A stretch of DNA of 64,000 nt from Komarekiella delphini-convector SJRDD-AB1 (GCF_014831675.1 NZ_VJXY01000028.1:38148-102147); one strand, 5' to 3'; shown: positions 1 through 12,700, counted from the first letter of the stretch. Made by a program: numbers and translations. The notes: generated by a model not told the origin, from the sequence alone.

Positions 1-104
1 TTCTGCTGGAGGTTTCAAAGATTTTATGAATTTTCTTAAAAGTATGTTTAATTGAAACTGTTGTAACCATATAAGTTGCACATTGCCTTGAGTTGAAAAT
101 AACA

Positions 105-3100
105 ATGAATGGTTTTTCTCATAACTTGTTTGACATTGTTGACAACTTTTCTACAGTTGTCGAAGTCCTGCGCTTAAGAAGCTTGACGCAGCCAAATAGA
201 GATGCTTTTACCTTTTTGTTAGATGGAGAAACAGAACAAACAACACTAACATATCAAGAATTAGATAAGCGATCGCGTCAAATAGCTGCTCAATTACAAG
301 CATTGAATTTAACTGGAGAACGCGCTTTACTACTTTATCCAGCCGGACTAGATTTTTTAGTTGCTTTTTTCGGTTGTTTATATGCGGGAGTTGTGGCTGT
401 AACTGCATATCCTCCCAGAAACGAGCGCAACACACCGAGAATCAAAGCTATTTCCATAGATGCACAAGCATCTATAGCTCTGACGACAACAGAAATTCTT
501 TCTACAGTGCAGTCTTTAATGTCACAAAAGACTGACTTAGAATCCTTACAGTGGCTTACTACCGACGATCTTGTAGAGGGAATAGAAGATACTTGGCAAG
601 AACCCTCTATTGATCAAGATACCTTAGCCTTTCTGCAATACACCTCTGGTTCTACAGGGACACCCAAGGGTGTAATGATTAGTCATGGAAACCTATTGCA
701 CAATGCTGATACAACTTACCAATTTATGGAGCATTCTCCAGAAAGTAAGTTCGTAACGTGGTTGCCGATGTACCATGATATGGGTCTGATTGGGGGAATA
801 TTGCAACCTTTGTATGGAGGTTTTCCTTGCATTATCATGCCTCCAACTTCCTTTCTCCAACGTCCTTATCGTTGGTTGCAGGCCATATCTCACTACAAAG
901 GTACAACCAGTGGGGGGCCGAATTTTGCCTATGAGTTATGTACTCAAAAAATCACTCCTGAACAAAAACAAACTCTTGACTTGAGCAGTTGGAGTGTTGC
1001 ATTTAACGGCGCTGAACCGATTCGGTATGATACTTTAGAGCGGTTTGCAGCAGCTTTTGCAGATTGCGGCTTTCGTAAAGAGGCATTTTACCCTTGTTAC
1101 GGAATGGCTGAAACAACTCTGATGGTTTCTGGCGTGCAGAAGGCAAAATCACCGATTATTAAGACAGTCCAGAAGTCTGCATTAGAGTCTAATCGGGTAG
1201 TTGAAGCATCTGGTAATAATGATAATATTTCTCATTTTGTCAGTTGTGGTCGAGTCATACCAGAACAGGAAATAGCGATCGCTCATCCAGACAAACTCAG
1301 TAGTTGTCAACCTGATGAAATAGGAGAAATTTGGGTATCTGGGCCAAGTGTTGGCCAAGGTTATTGGAATCGCCAAGAAGAGACAGCAAAAACCTTCCAT
1401 GCTCATCTATCAGATACAGGTTTAGGCCCTTTTCTGCGGACGGGAGATTTAGGTTTTTTGGATAATGGCGAGCTTTTCATTACAGGTAGAGCCAAAGATT
1501 TAATAATTATTCGTGGCAGAAATCTTTACCCACAGGATATAGAATTAACCGCAGAATGCAGCCATTCATCTTTGCATTCCGGTGCTAGTGCAGCATTTAC
1601 AGTCGAGGTTAACAACGAAGAACGGCTGGTAATCATACAAGAATTAAAGTTTCGCGCCAAACCAAATTTAGAAGAAGTTATATCTGCAATTCGCCAAGCT
1701 GTTGCTGAAGAACATGAAGTACAAGTTTATGCTGTGGTTTTGATTAAACCAGGTAGTATTCCCAAAACTTCCAGCGGTAAGATTCAACGTCGTGCAACTC
1801 GCACCCAGTTTCAGAATGGTGAATTGAATGTAATTGGCAGTGATATTTTCAAAATTAGCAATATTGTCAGAAAAGAAACTCGATTAAAGCGTTCCGAACT
1901 TTTGACGCTTTCCCCAACGCAATGTCAACCGCTTTTAGAAGCCTATTTGATTGAACAGGAAGCCAGAGTACTGGCGATCGCACCAGATAATATCAATCCT
2001 GAAGAACCATTAAGCGCTTTGGGGTTTGATTCTTTAAAAGTGTTTGAGTTAAAAAACCGGATTGAAGTTGATTTAGAAGTAGAAGTATCGATAGCAGACT
2101 TCTTTGAAGGGATGAGTACGCTCAAGCTTGTCACCAAAATACTGGCTCAACTGACAACAAAAGCAATACCGTCAGTATCCCTGACGCAAGTCCAGAAAGC
2201 CGAATATCCCCAGTCTTTTGCTCAGCAACGACTATGGTTCCTTGATCGTTTGGAACCAGGCAACCCAGCTTACAATATTTCCTTAGCTGTTAATCTCAAA
2301 GGTCAGCTTGAGGTTACTCTACTAGAACAAAGTTTTAATGAAATTATCCATCGACATGAAACCCTCAGAACTACTTTTACTACAGTCAACGGGGAACCCG
2401 TTCAAGTTATTGCTCCTTCGCTAAAATTATCTTTATCGACAGTAGACTGGCAAAAAAATGTTGACTCGCAAGGCGAATTGGCAATTCGAGAACTCTTGAC
2501 TCAAGAGAGCCAGCGACCTTTTGACCTAATACATGGGCCATTGTTACGTGCTAAACTTTTACGCCTAACACAGCAAGAACATATTCTTTTGCTTGAGATG
2601 CACCACATAATCTCTGATGGCCGGTCTGTTGAGATATTTTTACAAGAGCTAGCATTACTGTACAAAGCATTCTTAACTGGAAGTTCTTCACCTCTACCAG
2701 AAGTATCTATCCAATACAAAGACTTTGCATACTGGCAGCGCCAATGGTTGCAAGGGGAAATTCTGCAAACTCAACTCTCTTACTGGAAGCAACAACTTGA
2801 AGGTGTCCCAGCCGCATTACAACTACCCACTGATCGACCACGGCCGACAGTGCAAACTTCACACGGCGCTCAACAATCTATAGAGTTGTCCGAAACAGTC
2901 ATTGAGCAACTCAAGGCGATCGCTCGTCAAAAGGGTATAACTTTATTCATGTTGCTATTGGCAGCATTTCAAACTTTTCTCTATCGTTATACCGGACAAA
3001 ATGATATCGCTGTAGGAACACCTGTCGCTAACCGTAATCGTGATGAAGTGAAAGGGTTAATTGGCTTTTTTGTCAATACCTTAGTCCTACGTACAGATAT

Positions 3101-6100
3101 GAGCGGCGACCCGACTTTTGACGAGTTGCTGACGCGGGTAAAAAAGGTAGCTTTAGGAGCCTATACACACCAAGATTTGCCCTTCGACCAACTTGTAGAA
3201 GCACTGCAACCAGAACGGGACACCAGTCGAACACCGCTGTTTCAAGTCATGTTCAATGTCCAAGATTACTCGCAGTTACCAGAAATGCCTGGTTTGGCTT
3301 TGAGCTTGTTAAAAATAGAAACCAAAACAGCGCAGTTTGATTTGAGCCTGTCTATTGAGATTGCTGAAGAAAGAGTGATGGCATCATTTGAATATAATAC
3401 TGACCTATTTGATGCTACTACCATCACTAAGATGCTGAGACACTTTCAGAATTTGCTCTCAAGCATTACTGCTAATCCTCAAACTCGGTTATCTAACTTA
3501 CCACTGTTGAGCGCCACAGATCGTCAGGAGTTACTAGAACTTAGTACAAATAAATCCCCAATTCTAAATTCTCAACCCGAATGCATTCATCAACAATTTG
3601 AAGCGCAGGTAGAGCGGACACCAAATGCAGTTGCGGTGGTATTTCAAAACCAGTATTTAACCTACAGAGAATTAAATCAGCGAGCGAATCAACTAGCACA
3701 CTACCTTAAAACCCTCGGAGTTAAACCAGAGGTTTTAGTAGGAATCTGTATAGAGCGCTCTTTAGAGATGCTCATCGGCCTCTTGGCAATTCTCAAAGCC
3801 GGAGGAGCATATCTACCTTTAGATCCAGCCTATCCAAAAGAACGCCTCGCTTTGATGTTAAAGGATGCTCAAGTGTCAGTTTTACTAACTTTGTCAGTAC
3901 AATTGGACACACTCCCCGAACATCAATCTCAAGTCATTTGCTTAGATACGGACTGGCAAGCCATTTCTCAGGAAAGCCAAGAAAATCCAATTCATCAGAC
4001 ACAACCTGAAAATCTCGCCTATCTAATTTATACATCCGGTTCAACAGGAACACCCAAAGGGGTAATGATTCAGCATCGCTCTTTGGCTTGCTATATCAAT
4101 ACTGCATGTAGAGAGTTTGAACTAAAGACGACCCAACGCGTCCTGCAATTTGCTTCCATCAGCTTTGATACTGCTGCTGAAGAAATCTTTCCCTGTCTAA
4201 TCTGTGGTGCTGCTCTCATACTGCGTACAGATGAGATGTTAAGTTCTACACCTCAATTTTTACAGCAATGTCGTGATTGGGAGGTAACTGTCCTTGATTT
4301 GCCTACCGCCTTTTGGCATCAAGTAACCGCTGAACTAGCAACGTCAGATTTGGCACTTCCCGATTCCCTGCGATTAGTGATTATTGGGGGTGAAAGAGCT
4401 GACAAAAAACACCTGATAACGTGGCAGCAGGTTGGTCAACGGGTACGGCTTGTCAATAGCTACGGCCCTACAGAAACAACAATTGTAGCAACGCTCTGTG
4501 ACTTATCAATACAGGCGGCTGGCGAAGTGCCGATTGGTAAAGCCATTCCCCAAGTCCAAACTTACGTTCTCGACCCTTATTTACAACTCGTGCCTGTAGG
4601 AACTCCTGGCGAATTGTACATTGGAGGTATGGGTGTTGCTAGAGGCTATCTCAATCGACCGGATTTAACAGCAGAAAGGTTTATTCCTAATCCCTACAGT
4701 TCAAGAGGGGAGCGGCTTTATCAGACAGGTGACTTAGTTCGTTACCTACCTAATGGCAACTTAGAATTTATCGGACGTATCGACCATCAAGTCAAAATTC
4801 GGGGTTTTCGGATTGAATTAGCAGAAGTAGAAGCCATACTTAATCAACACTTAGCCGTTCGAGAAGCTGTAATTGTTGTACGTGAAAATTCCGAAAGTTC
4901 TAAACGTTTAGTCGCCTACGTAGTTCCTCAAGCACAAACACTGACAATTGCTGAACTACGCGGCTTTCTGGAATCAAAGTTACCAAGCTACATGATACCA
5001 GCCGCTTTTGTAATATTGGAAGCACTACCACTTACACCCAATGGTAAGGTTGACCGGAAAGCGCTAGCTATTCCTGATACAGTCCGTCCAGAACTCGAAG
5101 AAACCTTTGTTGCACCACAGACGAACGTTGAAAAACAGTTAGCTGTTATTTGGGCAGAGGTATTAGGCTTAAAAGAAATAGGTAGAAACGATAATTTTTT
5201 TAGATTAGGTGGGGATTCTATCCTTAGCCTTCAAGTAATATTTAAAGCTAACCAAATAGGGCTAAATCTGACTCCTAAACAACTGTTTCAACATCAAACG
5301 ATCGCTCAACTAGCGCTTGTAGTTGGAACGACTAAAAAAATTCAAGCCGAGCAGATGGAACTAACTGGTTTGCTAGAGTTAACACCTATTCAGCACTGGT
5401 TTTTTGAACAAAATCAACCAGAACCACACCACTGGAATCAGTCAGTGTTGTTAGAAAGCAAACAGAACATTGACCCTATAATCTTAGAGAAAATCGTAGA
5501 GTTTCTACAAAAGCATCATGATGTTTTACGTTTACGATTTCTCCAGGAAGAATTTAATACTTCTGCACTGATTGCTAGTCCTGATAATAGTATTCCACTA
5601 ACATACTTCGATTTTTTAGCATTGCCAAAAGATCAACAAGCGGCAGCAATCGAAGCAGCAGCCACTAAATTACAAGCTAGCTTAAATCTTTCACAAGGGC
5701 CGTTATTCCAAGTTGCCCTTTTTAACTTGGGTGAAAATCAAGCCAACCATTTGCTTTGGATTATTCACCATTTAGTTGTTGATGGTGTCTCTTGGCGAAT
5801 TTTAATTGAAGATTTTCAAACAGCTTACCAGCAAATTAGTCAAGGCAAAGTAATAAAGTTGTCACCCAAAACAACTTCTTATAAACAATGGTCTAGCTGT
5901 CTACAAAAATATGCCCAATCTTCAGCACTACTTTCAGAGCTAGACTTTTGGCTGAAAACACAGCATCAATCTGTACCTATACCGATAGATTTTCCTGGTG
6001 GAAATAATCTAGAAGAAACGACTTCTATTGTATCGGTATCGCTGTCTGTAGAGGAAACTCAAAGTTTACTGCAACAAGTACCAGCAGCTTACCGAACACA

Positions 6101-6785
6101 AATAAATGATGTATTATTAACAGCACTACTGCAAACATTTCACCAGTGGACGGGAGAAAGTTCTCTACTAATTGATTTAGAAGGTCATGGGCGAGAAGAA
6201 ATCTTCGAGGATGTGGATTTATCGAGGACTGTAGGTTGGTTCACAAGTATTTTTCCAGTACACCTAAATCTTGAAAATACTAACGAGCCAGCAAAAGCTT
6301 TGAAGTCGATTAAAGAGCAGATCCGAGCAATTCCCAATCAAGGTATTGGTTATGGATTACTGCGCTATCTGAGTCGGGATAAGAAAATAACTGAGCAGTT
6401 TTCTTTGTCAAAGGCTGAAGTTATTTTTAATTATTTAGGACAGTTTAATCAAGTTTTATCAGAATCATCTTTATTTAGCATAGTACCGGGTTCAAGTGGT
6501 TCAACTCACAGTTTGCGAAATAAACGAACTCACTTATTAGAAATTAACGCTGGGATTTATCAAGAACAGCTGGAAATAAGTTGGGCTTACAGCAATCAGC
6601 TGCATCGGCAAACCACAATTGAAGTACTTGCTCAAAGGTTTATTGAGGCACTGCGATCGCTTATTGCTCATTGTCAGTCTGACGATGTAGGTGGTTTTAC
6701 TCCTTCCGATTTTGCTGAGTTTAAGCAAAGCCAATGGGATCAGACTGATCTCGATGCCATTACAGCAGCTATGGGAGATATCTAA
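105..6785 (+). CDS. FAAL-ACP-C-A-PCP-E loading NRPS (lipoinitiation)
   Basis: Starts the assembly line: it activates a fatty acid as acyl-AMP, loads it on an in-line ACP and couples it to the first amino acid. About 2226 aa from ATG 105; an in-frame TTG at 93 adds only four residues. Domains in order: fatty acyl-AMP ligase 1-590 (P-loop YTSGSTGTPKG near 180), ACP with GFDSL near 640, LCL-type C domain with HHIISDG near 833, A domain about 1155-1650, PCP with GGDSI near 1702 (the form typical before an E domain), and an intact epimerase (HHLVVDG near 1888, EGHGRE, RTVGWFT). The first residue should therefore be D. The pocket reads D-T-E-D-I-G-S-I-V by alignment to GrsA; the acidic residues suggest a basic substrate such as Arg or Lys, but this is weak. 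It ends with a TPSDF linker typical after E domains. The upstream promoter is not recognisable. Confidence 0.93.
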   Translation: MNGFSHNLFDIVDNFSTVVEVLRLRSLTQPNRDAFTFLLDGETEQTTLTYQELDKRSRQIAAQLQALNLTGERALLLYPAGLDFLVAFFGCLYAGVVAVTAYPPRNERNTPRIKAISIDAQASIALTTTEILSTVQSLMSQKTDLESLQWLTTDDLVEGIEDTWQEPSIDQDTLAFLQYTSGSTGTPKGVMISHGNLLHNADTTYQFMEHSPESKFVTWLPMYHDMGLIGGILQPLYGGFPCIIMPPTSFLQRPYRWLQAISHYKGTTSGGPNFAYELCTQKITPEQKQTLDLSSWSVAFNGAEPIRYDTLERFAAAFADCGFRKEAFYPCYGMAETTLMVSGVQKAKSPIIKTVQKSALESNRVVEASGNNDNISHFVSCGRVIPEQEIAIAHPDKLSSCQPDEIGEIWVSGPSVGQGYWNRQEETAKTFHAHLSDTGLGPFLRTGDLGFLDNGELFITGRAKDLIIIRGRNLYPQDIELTAECSHSSLHSGASAAFTVEVNNEERLVIIQELKFRAKPNLEEVISAIRQAVAEEHEVQVYAVVLIKPGSIPKTSSGKIQRRATRTQFQNGELNVIGSDIFKISNIVRKETRLKRSELLTLSPTQCQPLLEAYLIEQEARVLAIAPDNINPEEPLSALGFDSLKVFELKNRIEVDLEVEVSIADFFEGMSTLKLVTKILAQLTTKAIPSVSLTQVQKAEYPQSFAQQRLWFLDRLEPGNPAYNISLAVNLKGQLEVTLLEQSFNEIIHRHETLRTTFTTVNGEPVQVIAPSLKLSLSTVDWQKNVDSQGELAIRELLTQESQRPFDLIHGPLLRAKLLRLTQQEHILLLEMHHIISDGRSVEIFLQELALLYKAFLTGSSSPLPEVSIQYKDFAYWQRQWLQGEILQTQLSYWKQQLEGVPAALQLPTDRPRPTVQTSHGAQQSIELSETVIEQLKAIARQKGITLFMLLLAAFQTFLYRYTGQNDIAVGTPVANRNRDEVKGLIGFFVNTLVLRTDMSGDPTFDELLTRVKKVALGAYTHQDLPFDQLVEALQPERDTSRTPLFQVMFNVQDYSQLPEMPGLALSLLKIETKTAQFDLSLSIEIAEERVMASFEYNTDLFDATTITKMLRHFQNLLSSITANPQTRLSNLPLLSATDRQELLELSTNKSPILNSQPECIHQQFEAQVERTPNAVAVVFQNQYLTYRELNQRANQLAHYLKTLGVKPEVLVGICIERSLEMLIGLLAILKAGGAYLPLDPAYPKERLALMLKDAQVSVLLTLSVQLDTLPEHQSQVICLDTDWQAISQESQENPIHQTQPENLAYLIYTSGSTGTPKGVMIQHRSLACYINTACREFELKTTQRVLQFASISFDTAAEEIFPCLICGAALILRTDEMLSSTPQFLQQCRDWEVTVLDLPTAFWHQVTAELATSDLALPDSLRLVIIGGERADKKHLITWQQVGQRVRLVNSYGPTETTIVATLCDLSIQAAGEVPIGKAIPQVQTYVLDPYLQLVPVGTPGELYIGGMGVARGYLNRPDLTAERFIPNPYSSRGERLYQTGDLVRYLPNGNLEFIGRIDHQVKIRGFRIELAEVEAILNQHLAVREAVIVVRENSESSKRLVAYVVPQAQTLTIAELRGFLESKLPSYMIPAAFVILEALPLTPNGKVDRKALAIPDTVRPELEETFVAPQTNVEKQLAVIWAEVLGLKEIGRNDNFFRLGGDSILSLQVIFKANQIGLNLTPKQLFQHQTIAQLALVVGTTKKIQAEQMELTGLLELTPIQHWFFEQNQPEPHHWNQSVLLESKQNIDPIILEKIVEFLQKHHDVLRLRFLQEEFNTSALIASPDNSIPLTYFDFLALPKDQQAAAIEAAATKLQASLNLSQGPLFQVALFNLGENQANHLLWIIHHLVVDGVSWRILIEDFQTAYQQISQGKVIKLSPKTTSYKQWSSCLQKYAQSSALLSELDFWLKTQHQSVPIPIDFPGGNNLEETTSIVSVSLSVEETQSLLQQVPAAYRTQINDVLLTALLQTFHQWTGESSLLIDLEGHGREEIFEDVDLSRTVGWFTSIFPVHLNLENTNEPAKALKSIKEQIRAIPNQGIGYGLLRYLSRDKKITEQFSLSKAEVIFNYLGQFNQVLSESSLFSIVPGSSGSTHSLRNKRTHLLEINAGIYQEQLEISWAYSNQLHRQTTIEVLAQRFIEALRSLIAHCQSDDVGGFTPSDFAEFKQSQWDQTDLDAITAAMGDI

Positions 6786-6786
6786 G

Positions 6787-9700
6787 ATGAGTGTGAAAAA
6801 CAAAAACATTGAAGACTTTTATCCCCTCTCGCCCATGCAACAGGGCATTTTGTTCCATAGTCTTGCAGTATCCACTGGCATCTATTTTGAACAATTTAGT
6901 TTGACTCTCCAAGGAAAACTCAACACTCCAGAATTTCGTCGCGCATGGCAGTATGTTGTAGAACGACATTCAATTCTACGAACCTGCTTTGTTTGGGAAG
7001 GTTTAAAAGAACCAGTACAAATTGTGCATCGGCAGGTGAGCTTACCGTGGCAAGAATATAACTGGCAGCATCTCTCTTCAGAAGAACAACAACAAAAGTT
7101 AGAACTTTTTTGGCAAAGCGATCGCTCTAGAGGTTTGGAACTTACACAGCCGCCATTGATGCGCTTCACACTCGTGCAACTTTCGGAAAACTCCTACAGC
7201 TTTACTTGGAGTCATCATCATCTGTTGTTAGATGGGTGGTCTGTTCCCTTGGTTTTTAAGGAAGTCTTTGCTTGTTACAAAGCTTTCAGCAATGGTCAAG
7301 ATGTGCATCTAGAACCTATTCGCCCATATCGGGATTATATTGTCTGGCTACAGCAACAAAACCTAGCTGAGGCTGAGACTTTCTGGCGACAGATGCTTAA
7401 AGGTTTTACCACTCCAACACAGCTATCGGTACAAGGAACTAGAAAATTACTAGCTCAAACTGATGGCTCTCAGGAGCGAGAAGTTAAGCTTTCTGTAGTC
7501 ACAACAGCAAGATTACAATCTTTAGCAAAACAACACCAATTAACCCTAAACACTCTATTACAGGGAGCTTGGGCTTTATTATTAAGCCACTACAGTGGTC
7601 AGGAGGACGTAGTTTTTGGGGCAGTAACTTCAGGTCGTCCCCCGATTTTAGCTAAAGTCGAGTCTATGGTAGGGCTGTTGATCAATACACTGCCGATTAG
7701 AGTACAAGTATCACCCGAAGAATTTCTTTTGCCTTGGCTTGGGAAAATCAAAGAGCAATTGGTAGAAGCACGTCAATACGAGTATAGTCCGTTAGTAAAA
7801 GTCCAAGGATGGAGCGAAGTTCCTAAAGATTTATCTTTGTTCGAGAGTATTGTAGTTTTTGAGAACTATCCTTTAGATACTTCCTTACTGGAGCAGAATC
7901 TAAATTTAGAGATCAAAAATTTTCATGCTTTTGAAAGGACTAACTATCCAATAACCCTAACCGTGATTCCAGGTGAAGAGTTGTTGCTCAAGATTACTTG
8001 TAGCGATCGCTTCGATATTGACACTATCACCCGGATATTAAGACATTTACAGACTTTGCTAGAGGGTATGCTAACAAAGCCACAGCAACGTCTTGGTGAA
8101 TTGTCGCTCTTAACGGAAGCTGAGCGACATCAGTTGCTTGTAGAGTGGAATGATACAGAAGTTGAATATCCTCAACAATGCATCCATGAGTTATTTGAAG
8201 CGCAAGTAGAAAAAACACCCGATGCAGTAGCAGTGGTGTTTGCAGACCAAGAATTAACCTACAAAGAACTTAACACCAAAGCGAATCAACTAGGGCATTA
8301 TTTGCGATCGCTGGGAGTAAAACCAGAGGAATTGGTGGGGATTTGTATAGAGCGTTCTTTAGAGATGGTCATCGGATTATTAGCCATCCTGAAAGCAGGT
8401 GGTGCATACATCCCACTAGACCCTAGCTATCCCAAAGAACGCTTGGCTTATATGTTAGAAGACTCTCAGCCAAGCGTATTGTTAACACAACAATATTTAG
8501 TAAAAAGTCTACCAAATCACAAAGCTAAAGTAGTTTGTATTGATGGCAACTGGGGACTAATTGCTGATGAAAATACAGGAAATCCTGTGTGCAATATCAC
8601 TTGTGATCACCTTGCTTACGTCATCTACACCTCCGGTTCTACAGGTAAACCAAAAGGTGCGATGAATACTCATCGGGGAATATGCAATCGCTTAATGTGG
8701 ATGCAGGATGCCTACCAATTAACAACAGCAGATAGTGTGTTGCAAAAAACACCTTTCAGTTTTGACGTATCTGTATGGGAATTTTTCTGGCCATTGTTGA
8801 CAGGCGCTCGTTTAGTAGTAGCTCAACCAGAAGGACATCGAGATACTAACTATTTAGTCAACTTGATTTTCCAGCAGCAAATTACAACTTTACATTTTGT
8901 ACCATCAATGCTGCAAGTGTTTTTGGAAGCAGAAGGTTTAGAAAAATGTCAGTCTCTCAAGCGGGTGATAGCAAGTGGTGAGGCGTTACCTGCCCAACTC
9001 CAAAAACGCTTCTCAAATAAACTTGATGCCCAACTACATAATCTTTATGGCCCAACAGAAGCAGCTGTAGATGTCACTTTTTGGCAGTGTAAAGATTGTG
9101 TTACCAATCAAAAGATAGTTCCTATCGGGCGTCCCATTGCGAATATTCAAATCTATCTGCTTGATAAGTATCTTAACCCTGTTGCTATAGGTGTAACGGG
9201 TGAAGTTTATATTGGTGGTGTGGGAGTAGGTAGGGGTTACTTAAACCGCCCTGACTTGACAGCAGAGAAATTTATTCCCAACCCCTTCCAAAGAGGCAGG
9301 GGAGCAGGGGGGCAGGGGGGCAAAGGGGTAACAGAAAACAATTCTGAACGTCTCTACAAAACAGGGGATTTAGCCCGCTATTTACCAAATGGAGAGATTG
9401 AGTATATTGGTCGCATTGACTATCAAGTAAAAGTCCGTGGTTTCCGAGTTGAATTGGGAGAAATTGAAGCACTCATTAACCAATACCCAGCAGTCCAAGA
9501 AACTGTAGTTATAGTAAGTGGAGATTCCGAAGATTCTAAACGTTTAGTTGCTTATGTAGTTCCTCAATCACAAACACTGACAATTGCTGAACTACGCGGC
9601 TTTTTAGAGTCAAAGTTGCCAAGCTATATGATACCAGCAGCTTTTGTAATATTAGAAGCACTACCACTTACACCTAATGGTAAGGTTGACCGGAAAGCGC

Positions 9701-12700
9701 TACCTATTCCCGAATTTATACAGATATCATCATCAAATATTATCCTTCCTTCCACACCAATCGAAAATTTATTAGCAGGTATTTGGGCGGAAGTACTTGG
9801 TATTGAAAAAGTAGGTATTAATAATAATTTCTTTGAATTAGGTGGACATTCATTAATTGCCACTCGTGTAATTTCCCGAATCCGGCAAGTTTTTAAAGTA
9901 GAGCTTGCTTTACGTTATTTATTTGAAAAACCAACGATAGCTGGGCTAGCGAAAGAAATTGAAAAAGCTCTTAAGGTAGACTCAAGAAATGAGCCAAGGA
10001 ATATTGAGCGGATTTTGCGATCGCAAGAATTACCGTTATCATTTGCTCAACAACGGTTATGGTTCCTTGACCAATTAGAGCCAAATAATTCCTTCTACAA
10101 CATTGCTGCTGCTGTTCGCCTAGAGGGACAACTAAATATAGGGGCACTAGAGCAAAGTTTTAACGAGATTATCAGCCGCCATGAAGCCCTACGAACCAAT
10201 TTTCAAACAATAGAAGGGCAAGCGATCGCTGTGATCTCAGAAGCGATATCATTAATATTACCAATATTTGATATTAGCGAGCTACCTTTAAATCTACAAG
10301 AAGCCGAAGTCAAAAAACAGGCTTCTCAAGAAGCACAGAAACCTTTTGATCTTAAAGGCGACTTGCTGCTGAGAGTGAAACTATTACGTCTTAATCAACA
10401 AGAACACATAATTTTATTGACAATACACCACATTGTCTCTGACGGTTGGTCAATAGATATACTAGTGCGGGAGTTGGCAACACTTTATCAAGCTTTCTGT
10501 AATGGGCAACCCTCTCCGTTACCTGCACTGCCAATACAGTATGTAGACTTCGCGGCTTGGCAACGCGAATGGCTGCAAGGAGAAATACTTAAAACCCAGA
10601 TATCTTACTGGCTTAAGCAGTTAAAGAACGCGCCAAAAGTATTAGAGTTACCCACAGATCATCCAAGACCAGCAATTCAGACTTTTCGGGGTTCGACCTA
10701 CTCATTCAAGCTATCTAATCAGCTCTCTTGTTCCTTAAATAAACTCAGCCAGCAGCAGGGAAGTACTTTATTTATGACTCTGTTAGCTGCTTTCCAAACA
10801 TTGTTATGGCGTTACACAGGCAGCGAAGATATTGTAGTCGGTTCGCCCATCGCTAATCGCAACCGAGCAGAAATAGAAGGGTTAATTGGATTTTTTGTCA
10901 ATACTTTAGTACTGCGAACTAACTTAGCAGGAAATCCCAACTTTGAAGAGTTACTTAAACGGGTGCGGGAAGTAGCTTTAGGAGCTTACGCACATCAGGA
11001 TTTACCTTTTGAGTTGTTAGTTGAGGAACTGCAACCACAGCGGGATTTAAGTCATACACCACTCTTTCAAGTGATGTTTGTGCTTCAGAATGCGCCGATG
11101 TCTGCTTTAGAGTTACCTGGTTTGACTTTAAGCCCCTTAGAAAGCAATAGTGATAGTGCCAAGTTGGATTTAACCCTATATATAACTGAAACAGTTGATG
11201 GATTACTGGGTAATTTAGAATACAATACTGATTTATTTGAAGAGAGTTCCATACAAAGGATGGCGGCGCATTTGCAAACGTTGCTTGAAGGAATTGTTGC
11301 TAATCCACAGCAGCGTTTGTCAGAGTTACCACTGTTAACTGAATTTGAGCGACGCCAATTAATGGTTGAGTGGAATGATACAGAAGTTAAATATCCTCAA
11401 CAATGCATTCATGAGTTATTTGAAGCGCAAGTAGAAAAAACACCCGATGCAGTAGCAGTGGTGTTTGAGGAAGAACAACTTACTTATAAAGAACTGAACG
11501 CTAAAGCGAATCAACTAGGGGATTATTTACAAGTTTTAGGAGTAAAAGCAGAAGTATTGGTGGGGATTTGTCTAGAGCGTTCTTTAGGGATGGTCATCGG
11601 ACTATTAGCCATCCTCAAAGCAGGAGGTGTATACATCCCACTAGACCCTAGTTATCCCAAAGAACGCTTGGCATTTATCTTAGAAGATACTCAAGCTTCA
11701 GTATTACTAACTCAAACGTCACTTTTACAAGTAATACCACAACATCAAGCTGAAGTCGTTTGTTTAGATGCAGATTGGCATTATATTGCTCAACAAAGCC
11801 AAGAAAATTTATTATCTGATATAACTCCTGACAACTTAGCTTATGTTATCTATACTTCTGGTTCAACAGGTAAACCCAAAGGCGTACAAATTCCCCACAG
11901 TGCTTTGAGCAACTTTTTGTACTCCATGAGGAAAACACCAGGGTTAACCCAGGAGGATACTTTACTAGCAGTCACAACATATTCTTTTGATATTGCGGCG
12001 TTAGAACTTTTTCTGCCAATCATAGTTGGTGGTTGTTTGGTAATCGCTAGTCGTGAAGTAGCCTCAGACGGAACGCAATTATCAGTTTTACTGACAAACT
12101 CCAAAGCGACAGTTATGCAAGCCACACCAGCGACTTGGCAACTACTTCTAACAGCAGGCTGGAATGGCAATGAGCAATTAAAAATCCTTTGTGGTGGAGA
12201 AGCTTTACCTGGATATTTAGCCAATCAATTATTGCATCGGTGTGCCTGTTTGTGGAATATGTACGGCCCGACAGAAACCACCATTTGGTCAGCAGCATCC
12301 CAGGTAGAAATAGACAGCACAATTGTACCGATTAGTCAGGCGATCGCAAATACACAACTTTACATCCTAGACCAATATAATCAGTTAGTTCCTGTAGGTA
12401 TAGCAGGCGAATTACATATCGGTGGGGATGGACTCGCACAAGGTTATTTCAACCGTCCTGATTTGACAGCAGAGAAATTTATCCCCAATCCCTTTGAGAA
12501 GGTAGGAGGGAGTAGATTATATAAAACAGGGGATTTGGTACGCTATCTACCAAATGGAGAAATCGAGTATATTGGTCGCATTGACCATCAAGTAAAAGTT
12601 CGTGGTTTTCGGATTGAACTTGGAGAGATTGAAGCACTCTTGTGCCAACACTCCGCAGTCCGAGAAGCTGTAGTTGTAGTCAGCAAAGATTCAGTAGATT

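Noticed and set aside
93-104. TTG start for the first NRPS
   Set aside because: ATG 105 is in frame four codons later and the family N-terminus begins there; neither codon has a clear ribosome site.
5195-5225. GGDSI instead of GGHSL in the first PCP as an anomaly
   Set aside because: This is the normal form for carriers placed before an epimerase.
6691-6786. Upstream in-frame start for the second NRPS
   Set aside because: It would overlap the E-domain gene and adds residues with no homology; ATG 6787 gives the usual start of a C domain.
11850-12224. 124-codon minus-strand ORF inside the Gly A domain
   Set aside because: It is an antisense shadow of a strongly conserved domain, without ribosome site or recognisable protein.
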